In this document: one piece after another, positions 63,704-64,000 of the stretch | Layout: each line of letters starts with the position of its first letter | How positions within the stretch are numbered: the first letter of the stretch is position 1 | NCBI RefSeq assembly: GCF_025465995.1 | Contig: NZ_JANLNY010000006.1 | Span: 124,001 to 188,000 of the forward strand | Source of the DNA: Pseudomonas sp. 5P_3.1_Bac2 | Lineage (GTDB): Bacteria; Pseudomonadota; Gammaproteobacteria; Pseudomonadales; Pseudomonadaceae | Direction of reading: 5' to 3' | Length of the DNA: 64,000 nt | Notes under the pieces: generated by a model | The model's input: only the letters and a program-made list of their open reading frames with translations | Told to the model about the DNA's origin: nothing | Database searches by the model: none | Position numbers and translations under genes: made by a program

Positions 63704-64000
63704 ATGCGCGAGCAGCTATTGGCCACGGAGCAGGTTAAGGCCATTGAGTGGCGTGATGGCGCGTTGCATCTGCTCGATCAGCGCGATTTGCCTGGGCAAC
63801 AGCGGTGGCTCAGTTGTGAGCGTCTGGAGCAAGTGCTTGACGCCTTGCGCGACGGCGTGGTGCTGGGCGCGCCACTGAGCGCGGTGTGCCTGGCCTATGG
63901 TCTGGTGTTGGCCCTGCGTGAGCGGGTGGCGCAGGGGGCCGGCTGGGGTGAGGCTTGGCTGCAAGATTGGCAGATGCTGGTTGCCGATCAGCCCGCCGAT
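63704..64000 (+). CDS. mtnA: Methylthioribose-1-phosphate isomerase MtnA, 3'-truncated, divergent motif
   Basis: The first 99 codons, open to the window end, begin MREQLLATEQVKAIEWRDGA, which matches pseudomonad MtnA; GGAGAG lies before the ATG and TATAAT at 63672-63677. MtnA turns methylthioribose-1-P into methylthioribulose-1-P in methionine salvage, after the mtaD route. The family's near-invariant VVRGAPAIG is here VVLGAPLSAV (L54 in place of the Arg, AIG lost). That Arg contacts substrate in the enzymes I know of. The catalytic Cys and Asp lie beyond the window, so activity cannot be judged. Confidence 0.85.
   Translation, partial: MREQLLATEQVKAIEWRDGALHLLDQRDLPGQQRWLSCERLEQVLDALRDGVVLGAPLSAVCLAYGLVLALRERVAQGAGWGEAWLQDWQMLVADQPAD

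Noticed and set aside
1..64000. tRNA, rRNA, IS element or prophage genes
   Set aside because: I looked for transposase, integrase, phage structural proteins and tRNA cloverleaf patterns and saw none; a tRNA scan would be needed to be certain.

Overview
The window looks like a Pseudomonas chromosome (Gammaproteobacteria). It has the flgFGHIJKL / fliC-flaG-fliDS-fliT / fleQSR order of the polar flagellum, FleQ and FleSR regulators, textbook sigma-54 and FliA (sigma-28) promoters, and housekeeping neighbourhoods I recognise from P. aeruginosa: recQ-hsbD-marR-fimV-like, csaA-araC-cyaB-trkH-cpx, and rluB-yciK-mupP-ubiG-mtaD-mtnA. Gene names rest on protein motifs and gene order read by eye; no search was run. 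Region 1 (1-10030): the end of flgE, then a sigma-54 promoter and the flgFGHIJKL operon for rod, L- and P-rings, rod-cap hydrolase and hook-filament junctions, closed by a two-way terminator. Region 2 (10089-21421): the accessory island between flgL and fliC, where pseudomonads keep flagellin-modification genes. It holds a TPR/OGT-like glycosyltransferase, a 1264-residue protein made almost wholly of about 150 octapeptide repeats, a T-rich gene-poor stretch with a broken methyltransferase, and a 1468-residue methyltransferase-GT2-glycosyltransferase fusion. This is the most unusual part of the window. Region 3 (21559-31116): fliC with a FliA promoter and a 5' UTR inverted repeat, flaG, fliD with an internal duplication, fliS, a second fliS with its own FliA promoter, fliT, fleQ and fleSR. 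The usual fliE operon does not follow fleR, so flagellar synteny breaks here. Region 4 (31145-43377): DUF454 and UPF0149 genes, recQ, a diguanylate cyclase (probable hsbD), a marR-MFS efflux pair, a short FimV-like protein, a SelW/Rdx-like protein, an EamA transporter with csaA and an AraC regulator, and an LpxH-like phosphoesterase. Region 5 (43370-53892): adenylate cyclase cyaB, an Mpo1/DUF962 protein, an AraC regulator, two tandem TrkH potassium transporters, a YkgJ Cys-cluster protein, a nitroreductase, and a Cpx-type envelope-stress operon (yciI, small coiled-coil protein, cpxR, spy/cpxP-like, cpxA). Region 6 (54039-58721): rnm/yciV, yciO, scpA, scpB, DUF1289 and rluB read rightward as a compact RNA/nucleotide and chromosome-segregation group. 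Region 7 (58801-64000): a second diguanylate cyclase, yciK, mupP, ubiG and mtaD read leftward, with the divergent start of mtnA cut by the window edge. No rRNA, tRNA, CRISPR array, IS element or prophage was seen.
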